A DNA stretch of 64,000 bases from Litchfieldella xinjiangensis (GCF_000759345.1 NZ_JPZL01000004.1:1-64000), one strand, 5' to 3'. Positions 18,049 to 28,517 are shown, counted from the first letter of the stretch. A program made the numbers and translations. The notes: a model not told the origin generated them from the letters alone.

Positions 18049-19053
18049 TCATGCAAGCTTCCTCAAGTAGGCTTCGGCAGCGGCATGCGCACGCGGCAAA
18101 ACTGTGAGCGTCCCCTGCGTTGCAACCAGGTCCCGGAAGTAGTCGATCGTTTGGCGCAGCCCCTGCTCGAGCCCTACCTTGGGCGTCCAGCCAAGCAGTT
18201 CGCGAGCCAGCCTCAAGTCGGGACGACGTTGCTTCGGATCATCCATGGGAAGCGGATGAATGCTGAGCCTGCTTGAGCTTTGGGTCAGTCTCAAAACGGT
18301 ATCAGCAAGCTGGGCAATGGTGAATTCGGCATCATTGCCGATATTCACCGGCCCCTGGCATCCCTCAGCCCGCATCAGCCGCACCAGGCCGTCGATGAGA
18401 TCGTCGACATAACAGAAGCTGCGCGTCTGGTTGCCTCGCCCGTATATCGTCAAGTCCTTGTCTTGCAGCGCTTGCATGATGAAATTGCTGACCACGCGGC
18501 CATCGTCGGGGTGCATCCGGGGTCCATAGGTATTGAATATCCGTGCCACCCGGATATCGACGCCATACTGCCTCTGGTAATCGAAGAAAAGCGTTTCCGC
18601 GCAGCGCTTTCCTTCATCGTAGCAACTTCGTGGGCCGATGGGGTTGACCACACCCCAATAGCTTTCCGGTTGTGGGTGGACTTCAGGATCGCCATAAACC
18701 TCGCTGGTCGAGGCTTGAAGGATCCGCGCTTGCGTGCGTTTTGCCAATCCCAGCATATTGATGGCGCCATGCACACTCGTCTTGGTGGTCTGTACCGGAT
18801 CGTACTGGTAGTGGACCGGGCTCGCAGGACAAGCGAGATTATAGATCTCCTCGACTTCCACATAGAGCGGAAAATTGACGTCGTGGCGAATGACCTCGAA
18901 ATTGGGGTTATTCATCAAGTGAAAGATATTGCTCTTCCGCCCCGTATAGAAGTTATCCACGCAGATGACTTCATTACCCTCATCCAACAACCTTTCACAG
19001 AGATGCGACCCCAGAAAACCTGCGCCACCTGTTACCAGGATACTCTTACCCAT
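18049..19053 (-). CDS. UDP-glucuronate decarboxylase (UDP-xylose synthase)
   Basis: Extended short-chain dehydrogenase of 334 residues that converts UDP-glucuronate to UDP-xylose via a 4-keto intermediate. The Rossmann motif [14 protein letters not shown] starts at residue 9. The catalytic YxxxK lies in [10 protein letters not shown], and the segments [15 protein letters not shown] and [19 protein letters not shown] are characteristic of UXS rather than of 4-epimerases. ATG at 19053 with AGGGAG 6 nt upstream; a GTG 15 bp further up belongs to the ribosome site. It provides a nucleotide pentose for the polysaccharide and is followed by a glycosyltransferase gene. Confidence 0.92.
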   Translation of the reverse strand: MGKSILVTGGAGFLGSHLCERLLDEGNEVICVDNFYTGRKSNIFHLMNNPNFEVIRHDVNFPLYVEVEEIYNLACPASPVHYQYDPVQTTKTSVHGAINMLGLAKRTQARILQASTSEVYGDPEVHPQPESYWGVVNPIGPRSCYDEGKRCAETLFFDYQRQYGVDIRVARIFNTYGPRMHPDDGRVVSNFIMQALQDKDLTIYGRGNQTRSFCYVDDLIDGLVRLMRAEGCQGPVNIGNDAEFTIAQLADTVLRLTQSSSRLSIHPLPMDDPKQRRPDLRLARELLGWTPKVGLEQGLRQTIDYFRDLVATQGTLTVLPRAHAAAEAYLRKLA

Positions 19054-19095
19054 AGGAATCTCCCTCACTCGTCCCTGACGTAATGCTCTTGTATT

Positions 19096-22000
19096 TCAAG
19101 CGATTTCAATGTCATCACCCACGTAAGGGCTGACCCCTAGAATGGTTACACTGTCGTCATGCAGGGCAGTGGCTACCGAATCATCATGCTGCAAATAGAT
19201 GGGCGAGGAGACCGGGCCTACTGCCATGGCGCCCTGGCCCGACGAATCCATGACGGCCGCGACGAAACCGAGAGGCAGCCTATCGCTTCCCTCGAAAGCG
19301 ACCGTTCCATTGAGGAACGTGTCGTAGGCAAAACGTTCGGTGACATCGGCATAGCCATTGACGTCGAGTTGGATATCGACAAATTGGAACTCCGCCGCGT
19401 TATTGACCGGGAACGCCTCTCCCGACAAGCGCCAGTCAACGATATCCCCCACGCCGACTTGTTCGCCGACTACCGGCTGGTGGCCCTTAGTCATGATGAC
19501 CCGCACCCAGGCCCCTGCTTCACCAAACACTTCGACACTCGGCGCGCTGTCCTGATACGTACCATCCTCGCCGGGAAGTAGACTGTTGACTTCCAGAGAG
19601 ACCTCGGCGTCACGCATGCCTTCGCTGACCAGGGCCCTGGCACCGGACTGGCTCGTGTCTCCCATCAGTTGCCCACTGGCAATCGAGCCGTCGGTAAATT
19701 GAACATGCACCGTGGAGCCAATCAGTTCTGCGCCGGAGATCCCGCCCACATCCCACTGCGGCTGTGAATTCGTATCGACCCCGTACGTCCCTTCCTTCTG
19801 CATCCCTGCGATGGAGTTGGGATCCATATCGCCGCTGAATCCCACCTTTTCACCTGGATTGAAGCCGCCATCGGTGGTTGCGGAGAATTTCAACAATGCC
19901 CCATGAAACCCACCGTTATTGGCCGCGTTCGTTGGATCAGGGTCGGCGCCTCGCAAGAAGTAATGTTCGTACTGAGAGGGGGAAATGGCGCCGGTGTTGC
20001 CAGCAGTATCGAGGCTCCAATCCTTGTAGGCGGTATCGCCGCCCTTGCCGTCGGGATCGAACACACTGTCGCCATACAGGGCGGACCTGACATCGAAAAA
20101 GACCGCGGCAATTTTCTTGTCGCCGATGTTGGTGACCTCGAAAGAATTGACGCCAAAGTTCGATTTCTGCACACCGCCACCAGGGGTCACTGTGACCAGG
20201 ACGGAACCTATATGGCCCGCCGCATAGCTATCGGGGATCTCGATGGCGGCCTGGGCGAATACCTCGCTAGCCGTCATGGGCTCCGGGTCGTCGTCTTCCA
20301 GGACCGTACCCAGGGCGCGGTAGGCCTGGCCATCGATGACATACGCGTTATCAAGCGCGTCGATCAGCTCCACCGTGACGATGTCGACCCCGTCGTAGCT
20401 CTCGTCATTGACGATATCGATACTCAGCGAGGCATGTCCGTCGACGAACGCTACCGTTTGGAAGGCAGTGGTCACGCCGCCATCGAGCGAGTACTCGATC
20501 GCCATCTCGGCATTGACATCGTCGTCGGTCGTCAAGGGGAAAAGGAGGCGTGTCGCACCACTATCCCCGCTCTCGATGAGTGTCGGCGCATCGTCGATCG
20601 CAATGACTGTCGGCTCGCCTGAGCCATCGCTTCCGGGGCCGGTCACCTCGAGATAGTCCCACCGTGCTTCGAAGGAACCGAAGCTGCCGTAATCGTTGGA
20701 GGTCACCCCCACGGCGGTGGGCACAGCGGAATCCAGTAGGTTATCCAGCACCGCCGCTGGCAGGTTCTCGGCTTTCGCCGTGACGAAACCCGGCGTCGCT
20801 TCGCTGCGCAGGCCGCCGATCACCGCACCACTCTTGGCATAGAGCGTCACCCAGGGGGTGACCGTGCCCACCGCCTTGTCGATCGACAGCGTCATTTCGA
20901 TGTCGGCAACAGCCTCCAGACCCAACGCACTGTCGGCTAGCATGTCGTCGAGCTGGTAGCTCGTCTTGATGCCGTTCTTGCCATCGGGGTTCGACCAGAT
21001 TTGCACCACATTGCCGCCGATACCGCCGAAGACCAGTTTCACCACTTCGTTCTTGCCCTGCGTGCCCAGGCCAAACAGCAGCCCCTGCTGGGCGTAGTCG
21101 GGAATCACATCGGCCGCCTTGCCCTGCGCCGCCAAGGCGGCCGGGAAGGGGTTGGCGAAGCGGGTGCTGACTTGCACCTCGTTGAGCGAGGCATCGCTCA
21201 GGTCGGTGTACTTGATGAAGTCGTTGGCGCTGTTGTTCTTGTAGATGTCACCGTTGGAGGTCTGGACCACCAGGTCGCCGCCTTCGATGCGAGCGATGAC
21301 CGAACTGTCGCTGATGCCGCCGAGCACACCATCGAAGCCGCCCTCATCCAGCGGGTCGCCCGCGGTCTCGAAGTCGAGCATGAACAGCGTCTCTGGATCG
21401 GGCTCGGGCGATGGGATCCCATCGTCTTCCTCGATATCGCCACTCGCCGTACTGGCTTGGGAATCGATAGCGACGTCGCCGCTCTCTACGCTGACCAGCT
21501 CGACAGTGACTGACGTGGTACCGGTATCGATATCGTCGTTGGCAACGTCGATGAGCAAGGTGGCCTGACCGTCGATGAAGACCACCGACTGGGATTGCTG
21601 GGATCCGCCATCGATACGATAGGTGACGGTCAGGCTACCCTCGATCGGGGAATCGGCGGTGAGTGGGAAAAGCAGACTCGTCACACCGCTATCCCCGCTC
21701 TCGACCAGGGTCGGGGCATCGCCGAGCGCCAACAGAGTCGGCTCCACAGGGGGCTGGCCACTACCATCGCCTGGTGTCGTCACGTTGAGATAGTCCCACC
21801 GCGCTTCGAAGGAACCGAAGCTGCCGTAATCGTTCGAGGTCACCCCCACGGCAGTGGGCACAGCGGAATCCAGCAGGTTATCCAGCACAGCCGCTGGCAG
21901 GTTCTCGGCTTTCGCCGTGACGAACCCCGGCGTCGCTTCGCTGCGCAGGCCGCCGATCACCGCACCACTCTCGTCATAGAGCGTCACCCAGGGGGTGACC

Positions 22001-25000
22001 GTGCCCGCCGCCTTGTCGATCGACAGCGTCATTTCGATGTCGGCAACATCCTCCAGACCCAGCGCACTGTCGGCTAGCATGTCGTCTAGCTGGTAGCTCG
22101 TCTTGATGCCGTTCTTGCCATCGGGGTTCGACCAGATTTGCACCACATTGCCGCCGATACCGCCGAAGACCAGTTTCACCACTTCGTTCTTGCCCTGCGT
22201 GCCCAGGCCAAACAGCAGCCCCTGCTGGGCGTAGTCGGGAATCACATCGGCCGCCTTGCCCTGCGCCGCCAAGGCGGCCGGGAAGGGGTTGGCGAAGCGG
22301 GTGCTGACTTGCATCTCGTTGAGCGAGGCATCGCTCAGGTCGGTGTACTTGATGAAATCGTTGGCGCTGTTGTTCTTGTAGATATCGCCGTTGGAGGTCT
22401 GGACCACCAGGTCGCCGCCTTCGATGTGCGTAATGACCGAGCTGTCGCTTATGCCGCCGAGCACACCATCGAAGCCGCCCTCATCCAGCGGGTCGCCCGC
22501 GGTCTCGAAGCCGAGCATGAACAGTGTCTCGGGATCGGGCGTGCCGTCATTCAACGAAAAGGCTGCTTCATAGTACCTGCTGGCATTACCGGCAAGGTCG
22601 ACGAAGGCCCCTTCCGCCACGCCGACCTTATAGGTGCCGTCCGGCCAGGCATTGTTGTTGTCAGGAGGCGATACGCTATAAGTCACCGTGACGACCTTGC
22701 CGCCCTCCGTGGAGGTGGTACCTCCAGGCACCAGGCTGACGCTTCCCGGCTCGAGGCCGGTAAACACCAATTCGTTCCCCGCAATACTCTCCAGGTCGAT
22801 TCCTTGATCATCCGACAACGAGACAATGACCTGCAGCGGGCTATCATTATCCAGGGGTGTTTCGACGACGATACCTGTCACCACAGGCGCCTGTTCATCT
22901 GCAGGGGCCTCGCCGAAGGCCAAGTGACGGATTTCGATCCCGTTGACCTTGGGATTCTGGTCAACGTGTTGAAATACCAGGTTCAACGTATCGTCGCCCG
23001 CCGTCAGGTAGTACGTTCGAGACAACCCGAGTCCCAGCACCTCTGCTTCAGTGGCGTCCTCACCCAATGCTGCATAGGCTTCGCTGAGCGGATTGATACT
23101 CTTGAACGCATCCGGTACAGCACCTTCCACGGCAACGTCGAAGAGTCGATCCCCTGCATAATCGAAAATGCCGTTCCAGTTCTCGGAATAGAAGAGTGTG
23201 ACGGAATACATCTCGCCGTTGAGGACGGGGAAGGCATATTCCAGCGCAGGGCTGGCGCTTTTGCCGTCGTATCGCTCCGTGGCAAACAATTGCCAGGGTA
23301 CATTTGCCGAAAGCTGGCCCAGGTCGACTTCATGTATTTCATCGGTCGCCGGGGATAGATAGGCGTCCTTGGTGTTGCCGGACAGATAGGCGAAGTTCGA
23401 GCTCGTATCGCCCTGCCACTCGAGGCCGCCATCGGTTGCAGCCAGTGTTTCGCCACCGGCGTTGACGCGGTAGACCACCTGGGAGGAATCGAAGGTGATC
23501 CGGGTTCCGGTGGGCGTTGTTTCGATATTGAAGAAGTTCTCGAGCTGCCCCGCATTCGGGTTCGCAAACAGGAGGCCTTCGAGCCAGATCGAGGCCTGTT
23601 CGTTCGTCTCAGGATCGTTCAAGGTCAGCTTCACACGACCGTCTTGCTGCGAATAGGTCACATCCGAAGCGTGCAATGCAGCATCGATAACGAGCAATTC
23701 ATCGTCGGGCAGGAAATCCGTGATGACCGTACCGTCAATGGTATCGAATGTGCCACGTATGCTGTCTTTCCCCCCCGCCCCCGTGAACGTGTTCTGACCC
23801 GAGCCAGCGATAAGAATATTGTCGCCGCTGTTGCCCGTGGCCACGAAATCGGCCACCGATTGACTACCGTCGAAATTCTCGACACTGGCGTGGAGTGCGG
23901 AAAGTTGGGTATCGCTGCCCGAATAGACCAGCGTATCGGTCCCCTCGGTGCCCATGGTGCCGACTGCCGCCCCTGTCGTCGCGGCGATATCATTGCCTCG
24001 CGCCTCGATATTCAGATCGTAGAAATCGATGGCCGACAGGCCCTGATCGCTGGCTGCGTCCTCGGGGGATGTCTCGGCAACGAAGCCCACCGCCGCACCG
24101 GAAGGAACACTGATGCCCCCCTGCTGTATGGCATGCTTGCCGGTCAAGACATCCTGCAGAACACCGGAAGGCAGATGAAAACCGCCAAGATCGAACCCCG
24201 TAACCGCCTGTTCGCCCTGGGCTGAATAGCCCGCAGTGACGGCGAAGTCATCCCCCAGATCGACTTCGAGGTGCAACGTCAGGGAATCGATATCGCCCTG
24301 GCTCAGCTCCGGTGCGGCAACCGTGGCCACTGGGGTATAGCTGTCCCCAAGCTCATAGCCCACTTCGAAACCGGCAGCGAGCACGCCATCCACCATGACC
24401 GCCCCGAAAACCAGCCGCAGGAAATTGGCCTGAGTCCCATCGCCCAGGGTAATGCCTGTGAGTTGGCCCGCCTTGAGCCCACCGCTGACCGAGGGAACCC
24501 AGTTTTTGACCTGGGAACTGATGAGCAATCTATCGACATCGCTCGCCGGACGGATGCCGACATGCATGGCATCCCTGGCGGTATTGTCCACGCCCACCAT
24601 CGTACCGCCCGCGACGTTCTTGATCTGGAAGATCGGCGCGTTTCCGCCGGGGATGATGTTGCCGCCAAGGTCGTAGAGCCCCTCACGCTGCTGGTCAGCG
24701 GAGAATCCCTCGTCGGCGGTACGTGCGTCGCGATTGGGCGTAATGCCATCCAGTGCCGCACCCATCAAGCCCGTATCGAGCAATGTTCCCGGATAGGGGT
24801 TACCCGTAGGCTGGAAATCCAGCGTGATACGCTCGCCGACAGCCAGCGCCATGCCATTCGTGTCGCTGAACTCGAACGGATCATGGACATGGTCGAGGCC
24901 ATCCATGTCATGATCGCTATCATTGACGACAACCGTTCCGGCCAGAGGTACCTTGCCGTTGGCCGGTTGCAATATCTCGATCAATGGCCCGTTCTGCTTG

Positions 25001-26955
25001 AAGACCGTCGTCCAGATCGAGCCTTGAAACGCGTTCTGTCCGCCGAAGGCGCTCAGGTCGTCCCCGAGCGACGCCAGGCCCAGGGGAGCCCCGCTGACAT
25101 CGATCACTGTCCGATTGGCAGCCAATGTCTGGCCACTTCCACCGACGACCGTTTGCATGACGCCATTTTCGTCACGTCCCATGACAATCAGGGTGCCCTG
25201 GTTGAGACTGGCAGCCAGTATCGACCCCGACATCTTTACGCCACTCTCGGGATCGTCGAGCACTGTCGAGGTGTATTCCGTCAGGCCATTGATCGAGCCT
25301 TTACCGGAATCCAGCGCGCCATCGGTATAGCCCCCTTCGAGATAGTTGCCCTCGATGGGATTGAGCGTGGCCACGACCTGGTCAAAATCGGCCGGCATGC
25401 CCGTCTCGCCGAGCACCGTTTCACCATTGATGCTCTCAGGCGCGTCGGGATACGCGCTGGCCAGGTACGCCTTGCCCGCATCGGTGACGTAATAGCGCTC
25501 TCCCGGCGTGACAGCGATGAGCCGACCGGTCAGTTCATTTTCGGCATCACTGCCATATTGGGTCTCGACACTCGATAGCCAGGCATGAACGGCGGCGTAA
25601 TCACTACTGCCAGGCCCCTCCTTATCGACATTGGAGAGCAGCAGATACGCATCGGCCACCCCATCCTTGGGCGTGAAAAGCAAGCCCGACTGTCCGCCGC
25701 TGGCCCGTGTCGGGTTGGGGTGCCCTCCGTAAACCAGGGTCAGGAGTTCACCGGTTTCGGCATCCTCCCACTCATAGGACGACGCCCCACCCTGGCCCGA
25801 CGAAAGGTCACGGCCAGCCAGATCGTCTGAGCGAGTAACCTCATGGAACTGGTCATAGTTCTTGGGACTCCAACTCTCCAGGTTGATGGTGTCACCCGGG
25901 TTGATATCGCCATTGTTCAAGTTGGTCGCGATATACCCCAGCAACTGGGAATAATCGGTGTTCTTGCCGTTATCCCCGGCTTCCCCGATGGGTCGCCCGC
26001 CCCAGCTATTGTTGGCGCCATTGTCATAGGTCCAGATACGGCCATCGTCGCTGACTTCGACGTCGTAGGCGTTCCTGTATCCGGCCGAGTAAATCTGGAC
26101 TGGCCCATCGGGATCGATCTTGCCGCCGTTGAGACCATCGTTACCGCCGAAGGGATCGTTGGCATCCGGTGTTCCGTCGCGAGTGGGATCGTCCAACGTA
26201 GGGATGTCATAGAGAAAAAGACGCCCGGATTGCGCATCGGTCTGCAGGGGCATTACCGCCAGTTGATCGAGATCCACTTCGAGAATGGCCGCGCTGTAGG
26301 CCGTTTCCTGCTGACCAGCAAAATTGTTCGAAGGCGCCCCACTATTGGTATTGCCGCCATTGGCGACGATCAGCCGTTGGCTGAGCAATGCGCCGGTATC
26401 GTCCAGCGTCTGGATGACCTCGAGCCCGTTGAGCGAATGGTTCTCCTCGGATCGCGCCAGGCCACGAACGATATCCACCGCCTGCCAGCCGTCACTGGTC
26501 TGATCGATCCGCGTGATGACCCCTGAATTGGTATCGAGTCCGATATCGCTTCCGTTACCGCCGGCGCCAATACGGCTGTCGCTCGAGGTGACGTAGACGC
26601 TGACCGCAGGTTTACCCGCGATATATACAGGCTGCCCCTCGGCATCGAACTGCTGAACCACATCAATGCCCGTCACCTGGCGATTCGTGCCGCTGGCTAG
26701 CGAACCGTCATCGTCATGATTGGGGATGTCCTTGACGAGATCGAGCGTTTGCGCCTCAGTGACATGGAAATAGCTTGCCTGGTCGGCATCGCCGGGATTC
26801 GTGTCGCCAAAGGCAACCGTAAGTACCTTGACGCTCCCTGAAACCTCGGTGACATACAGCTTTCCATCGGGCCCCCATACCAGCGCAGTAGGTTGGGTCA
26901 GTGAAACCTTGCCGTTGAGGTCGAGGCTACTCTTGGAAAAATCGTTACTGACCAT
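19096..26955 (-). CDS. Giant secreted multidomain protein (sorbosone-dehydrogenase-like propeller, malectin, repeats)
   Basis: A 2619-residue acidic protein. Residues 1-480 resemble a glucose/sorbosone dehydrogenase beta-propeller (WGPDGKLYVTEVSG, GYRNAYDVEVSDDGRIW). Around 1045-1075 lies one RTX-like glycine/aspartate block (GNSGDNILIAGSGQN). Residues 1160-1345 look like a malectin/CBM-type domain (VNAGGETL...NPKVNGIEIRHL), then an Ig-like domain. A duplicated pair follows: a 250-residue lectin-like domain plus a Calx-beta-like domain, at about 1473-1850 and 1852-2220. A unique C-terminal 400 residues finishes the protein. There is no N-terminal signal peptide; with the RTX block and the acidic, Cys-poor composition this suggests type I secretion, though no ABC/MFP genes for it are nearby. 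It lies between the polysaccharide operon and uxs, separated upstream by an AT-rich gap. Enzymatic activity is unproven; a structural or adhesive matrix role is equally possible. Confidence 0.85.
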   Translation of the reverse strand: MVSNDFSKSSLDLNGKVSLTQPTALVWGPDGKLYVTEVSGSVKVLTVAFGDTNPGDADQASYFHVTEAQTLDLVKDIPNHDDDGSLASGTNRQVTGIDVVQQFDAEGQPVYIAGKPAVSVYVTSSDSRIGAGGNGSDIGLDTNSGVITRIDQTSDGWQAVDIVRGLARSEENHSLNGLEVIQTLDDTGALLSQRLIVANGGNTNSGAPSNNFAGQQETAYSAAILEVDLDQLAVMPLQTDAQSGRLFLYDIPTLDDPTRDGTPDANDPFGGNDGLNGGKIDPDGPVQIYSAGYRNAYDVEVSDDGRIWTYDNGANNSWGGRPIGEAGDNGKNTDYSQLLGYIATNLNNGDINPGDTINLESWSPKNYDQFHEVTRSDDLAGRDLSSGQGGASSYEWEDAETGELLTLVYGGHPNPTRASGGQSGLLFTPKDGVADAYLLLSNVDKEGPGSSDYAAVHAWLSSVETQYGSDAENELTGRLIAVTPGERYYVTDAGKAYLASAYPDAPESINGETVLGETGMPADFDQVVATLNPIEGNYLEGGYTDGALDSGKGSINGLTEYTSTVLDDPESGVKMSGSILAASLNQGTLIVMGRDENGVMQTVVGGSGQTLAANRTVIDVSGAPLGLASLGDDLSAFGGQNAFQGSIWTTVFKQNGPLIEILQPANGKVPLAGTVVVNDSDHDMDGLDHVHDPFEFSDTNGMALAVGERITLDFQPTGNPYPGTLLDTGLMGAALDGITPNRDARTADEGFSADQQREGLYDLGGNIIPGGNAPIFQIKNVAGGTMVGVDNTARDAMHVGIRPASDVDRLLISSQVKNWVPSVSGGLKAGQLTGITLGDGTQANFLRLVFGAVMVDGVLAAGFEVGYELGDSYTPVATVAAPELSQGDIDSLTLHLEVDLGDDFAVTAGYSAQGEQAVTGFDLGGFHLPSGVLQDVLTGKHAIQQGGISVPSGAAVGFVAETSPEDAASDQGLSAIDFYDLNIEARGNDIAATTGAAVGTMGTEGTDTLVYSGSDTQLSALHASVENFDGSQSVADFVATGNSGDNILIAGSGQNTFTGAGGKDSIRGTFDTIDGTVITDFLPDDELLVIDAALHASDVTYSQQDGRVKLTLNDPETNEQASIWLEGLLFANPNAGQLENFFNIETTPTGTRITFDSSQVVYRVNAGGETLAATDGGLEWQGDTSSNFAYLSGNTKDAYLSPATDEIHEVDLGQLSANVPWQLFATERYDGKSASPALEYAFPVLNGEMYSVTLFYSENWNGIFDYAGDRLFDVAVEGAVPDAFKSINPLSEAYAALGEDATEAEVLGLGLSRTYYLTAGDDTLNLVFQHVDQNPKVNGIEIRHLAFGEAPADEQAPVVTGIVVETPLDNDSPLQVIVSLSDDQGIDLESIAGNELVFTGLEPGSVSLVPGGTTSTEGGKVVTVTYSVSPPDNNNAWPDGTYKVGVAEGAFVDLAGNASRYYEAAFSLNDGTPDPETLFMLGFETAGDPLDEGGFDGVLGGISDSSVITHIEGGDLVVQTSNGDIYKNNSANDFIKYTDLSDASLNEMQVSTRFANPFPAALAAQGKAADVIPDYAQQGLLFGLGTQGKNEVVKLVFGGIGGNVVQIWSNPDGKNGIKTSYQLDDMLADSALGLEDVADIEMTLSIDKAAGTVTPWVTLYDESGAVIGGLRSEATPGFVTAKAENLPAAVLDNLLDSAVPTAVGVTSNDYGSFGSFEARWDYLNVTTPGDGSGQPPVEPTLLALGDAPTLVESGDSGVTSLLFPLTADSPIEGSLTVTYRIDGGSQQSQSVVFIDGQATLLIDVANDDIDTGTTSVTVELVSVESGDVAIDSQASTASGDIEEDDGIPSPEPDPETLFMLDFETAGDPLDEGGFDGVLGGISDSSVIARIEGGDLVVQTSNGDIYKNNSANDFIKYTDLSDASLNEVQVSTRFANPFPAALAAQGKAADVIPDYAQQGLLFGLGTQGKNEVVKLVFGGIGGNVVQIWSNPDGKNGIKTSYQLDDMLADSALGLEAVADIEMTLSIDKAVGTVTPWVTLYAKSGAVIGGLRSEATPGFVTAKAENLPAAVLDNLLDSAVPTAVGVTSNDYGSFGSFEARWDYLEVTGPGSDGSGEPTVIAIDDAPTLIESGDSGATRLLFPLTTDDDVNAEMAIEYSLDGGVTTAFQTVAFVDGHASLSIDIVNDESYDGVDIVTVELIDALDNAYVIDGQAYRALGTVLEDDDPEPMTASEVFAQAAIEIPDSYAAGHIGSVLVTVTPGGGVQKSNFGVNSFEVTNIGDKKIAAVFFDVRSALYGDSVFDPDGKGGDTAYKDWSLDTAGNTGAISPSQYEHYFLRGADPDPTNAANNGGFHGALLKFSATTDGGFNPGEKVGFSGDMDPNSIAGMQKEGTYGVDTNSQPQWDVGGISGAELIGSTVHVQFTDGSIASGQLMGDTSQSGARALVSEGMRDAEVSLEVNSLLPGEDGTYQDSAPSVEVFGEAGAWVRVIMTKGHQPVVGEQVGVGDIVDWRLSGEAFPVNNAAEFQFVDIQLDVNGYADVTERFAYDTFLNGTVAFEGSDRLPLGFVAAVMDSSGQGAMAVGPVSSPIYLQHDDSVATALHDDSVTILGVSPYVGDDIEIA
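20645..21402 (-). repeat. Internal duplication, copy 2 (C-terminal copy)
   Basis: About 757 bp nearly identical to 21782-22539, offset exactly 1137 bp (379 codons, in frame). Only scattered substitutions are visible by eye. It encodes the 250-residue lectin-like domain of the giant protein. The DNA-level identity points to recent duplication or ongoing gene conversion. Confidence 0.93.
21782..22539 (-). repeat. Internal duplication, copy 1 (N-terminal copy)
   Basis: Partner of 20645-21402. The 380 bp between the copies encodes a Calx-beta-like domain that is related to, but clearly diverged from, the one following copy 2. So the high identity is confined to the lectin-like unit. Confidence 0.93.
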
Positions 26956-27230
26956 GGTCGTGACCCTGCACTTTGAAAGAGCGCTCTAGCGGAATGCGAT
27001 AGCCCAATACATGAAGTTAAAATAGAGCCTGATTACCTAACTTTACAAGCATGAACATTGCGAACAAATAAGATGATTAAGCACTAATCACTGAAGTAGT
27101 TAATCAGATTTTTAAATAACTTTTTAATGAGGCGGGCAAACTATAAAAGTATGAATAAAACGACTCATGGCCGCTTAGCGAAGCCAATACAGGCGCCAGG
27201 CCCATTCAACGGGGAGAAAAAGGGTTGCAA
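26956..27230 (-). promoter_or_regulatory. AT-rich gap upstream of the giant gene
   Basis: 275 bp, much more AT-rich than its surroundings, between the last gene of the wza operon and the giant gene. It contains TGATTAA/TTAATCA arms (19-nt loop, around 27073) and T/A runs. It probably holds the giant gene's own promoter. No ops element, convincing terminator or coding frame was found. Confidence 0.5.
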
Positions 27231-28517
27231 TCACGTCCGTGCCAGGGACGTTTTCAGCATCGACCACAAGGCGACCGCGAAGACCAGATACGCCGCGAAG
27301 CCCCTTGGGTCACGTAGCATGGTTTGAGTCAGGCCAAATATCATGAAAGCCAGTACGAGAATGACACCCGAAAGTGCGAGACCGCGTACCTGCAAGTTGT
27401 CCGCGCGAATATGCTGCGAAAAATAGCCCAGCGGAACCAGGTACAGCGTCCCCAACACGATGAGACCTAACAGACCACGGCGAGCCGCCGTATCGATGAC
27501 ATCACTGTGCAACTGGTCATGTTGAAGGCCGGCTGGAGGCAGTTCTCCGTTTTCGACGCGGCGATCGCGTTCGGGGGCCACCCCGGCTTCGCCCCAGCCC
27601 AACCACGGCCGATCCGCAAACAGCACGAGCCCAGCCCGCCAGAGTTCGATACGGGTGCCCACCGAACCACTTGTCGTTTCACCCGAAAAATAGCGGGTAC
27701 TGGCCTCAACGGCCTGGTTCCAGCGTTTGGCGACCCGGGCATCCGGCCAGGCTGCTGTCATCAGTACGAAGCCGACCGTCAGGATGACCACGAGTGTGGA
27801 TAGGCGTCGTGCGGACCCGCGACCCAATGAAAACCAGACCACCGCAAACAACAAGGGGACCGCGATCCACCCGCCTCGCGTGCCGGAAAGCAGTGAGGCA
27901 ACAAGTCCCCCGATCGCTGCAATCCAGGCCAACAGGCCCAGCATCCAGCCATTCGCTGGAATAATATTGCGTGCGGTCATCGCCGGGATCAAAGCGAACA
28001 TACCTAATAACAACGACAGGTTGCCAAAGGGGATGGCATTCATCCCGTTGTCTGGACGAACATCCCCGTGGATGAACCGTTCGACAAGCGCAATCGCCCC
28101 GGCCCCAAGGGCTCCCATGCAAACGCCCATCCACCAGAAAAACGTCGAAGGAGGATGCTGGCGAAGCCAGACCAGCCCCAGGGCCGCGAGCCACGGCCAG
28201 CTTGCCAATGGCAGCCAGGAGGTATCCGACGCGGCAGGCCCACGCAAAAGGACGTCGAGACAGCCATACAGGCCCGCCGCCATAAGCACCGACACCCAGA
28301 TACCATCGCTACGGTCTAGCGTGTTGCCCTGCCAACCTCGCCAGAGCACTAACCCTGAGCCTATCCAGACCAGGGGGATCAGGGCATAGCCGATGGGCAC
28401 GACGACCAGGCTCGCTGCGAACAGCGCGATCAACGCTCCATTCCAGCGATGTAGCGCCTGCTGGTTCCCGCATCCAATCCCCTGGTGATTCCTGCCCGAC
28501 ACCTGGCTACCTTGCAT
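27231..28517 (-). CDS. O-antigen ligase/polymerase family membrane protein (WaaL/Wzy type)
   Basis: A 428-residue protein with about eleven hydrophobic segments and the Wzy_C signature region: a large periplasmic loop with arginines (SLLSGTRGGWIAVPLL; VGTRIELWRAGLVLFADRPWLGWG) and the histidine-containing segment GLQHDQLHSDVIDTAARRGLLG. This pattern is typical of enzymes that polymerise or ligate undecaprenyl-linked glycans in the periplasm. A second Wzy-like gene is at 39970-41145, so one may polymerise and the other ligate or polymerise a different chain. The start codon (28517) lies 6 bp after the aminotransferase stop. Last gene of the contiguous wza operon. Confidence 0.88.
   Translation of the reverse strand: MQGSQVSGRNHQGIGCGNQQALHRWNGALIALFAASLVVVPIGYALIPLVWIGSGLVLWRGWQGNTLDRSDGIWVSVLMAAGLYGCLDVLLRGPAASDTSWLPLASWPWLAALGLVWLRQHPPSTFFWWMGVCMGALGAGAIALVERFIHGDVRPDNGMNAIPFGNLSLLLGMFALIPAMTARNIIPANGWMLGLLAWIAAIGGLVASLLSGTRGGWIAVPLLFAVVWFSLGRGSARRLSTLVVILTVGFVLMTAAWPDARVAKRWNQAVEASTRYFSGETTSGSVGTRIELWRAGLVLFADRPWLGWGEAGVAPERDRRVENGELPPAGLQHDQLHSDVIDTAARRGLLGLIVLGTLYLVPLGYFSQHIRADNLQVRGLALSGVILVLAFMIFGLTQTMLRDPRGFAAYLVFAVALWSMLKTSLART

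Noticed and set aside
22138-23358. Plus-strand frames repeated inside the giant gene
   Set aside because: They mirror the duplicated DNA of the minus-strand gene; not independent genes.
24271-25578. 435-codon plus-strand frame opposite the giant gene
   Set aside because: Shadow frame with no ribosome site or recognisable domain; the minus-strand propeller domain is continuous.
27072-27120. TGATTAA/TTAATCA dyad followed by T-rich sequence as a plus-strand terminator
   Set aside because: Weak AT-only stem with a 19-nt loop and no plus-strand gene upstream.
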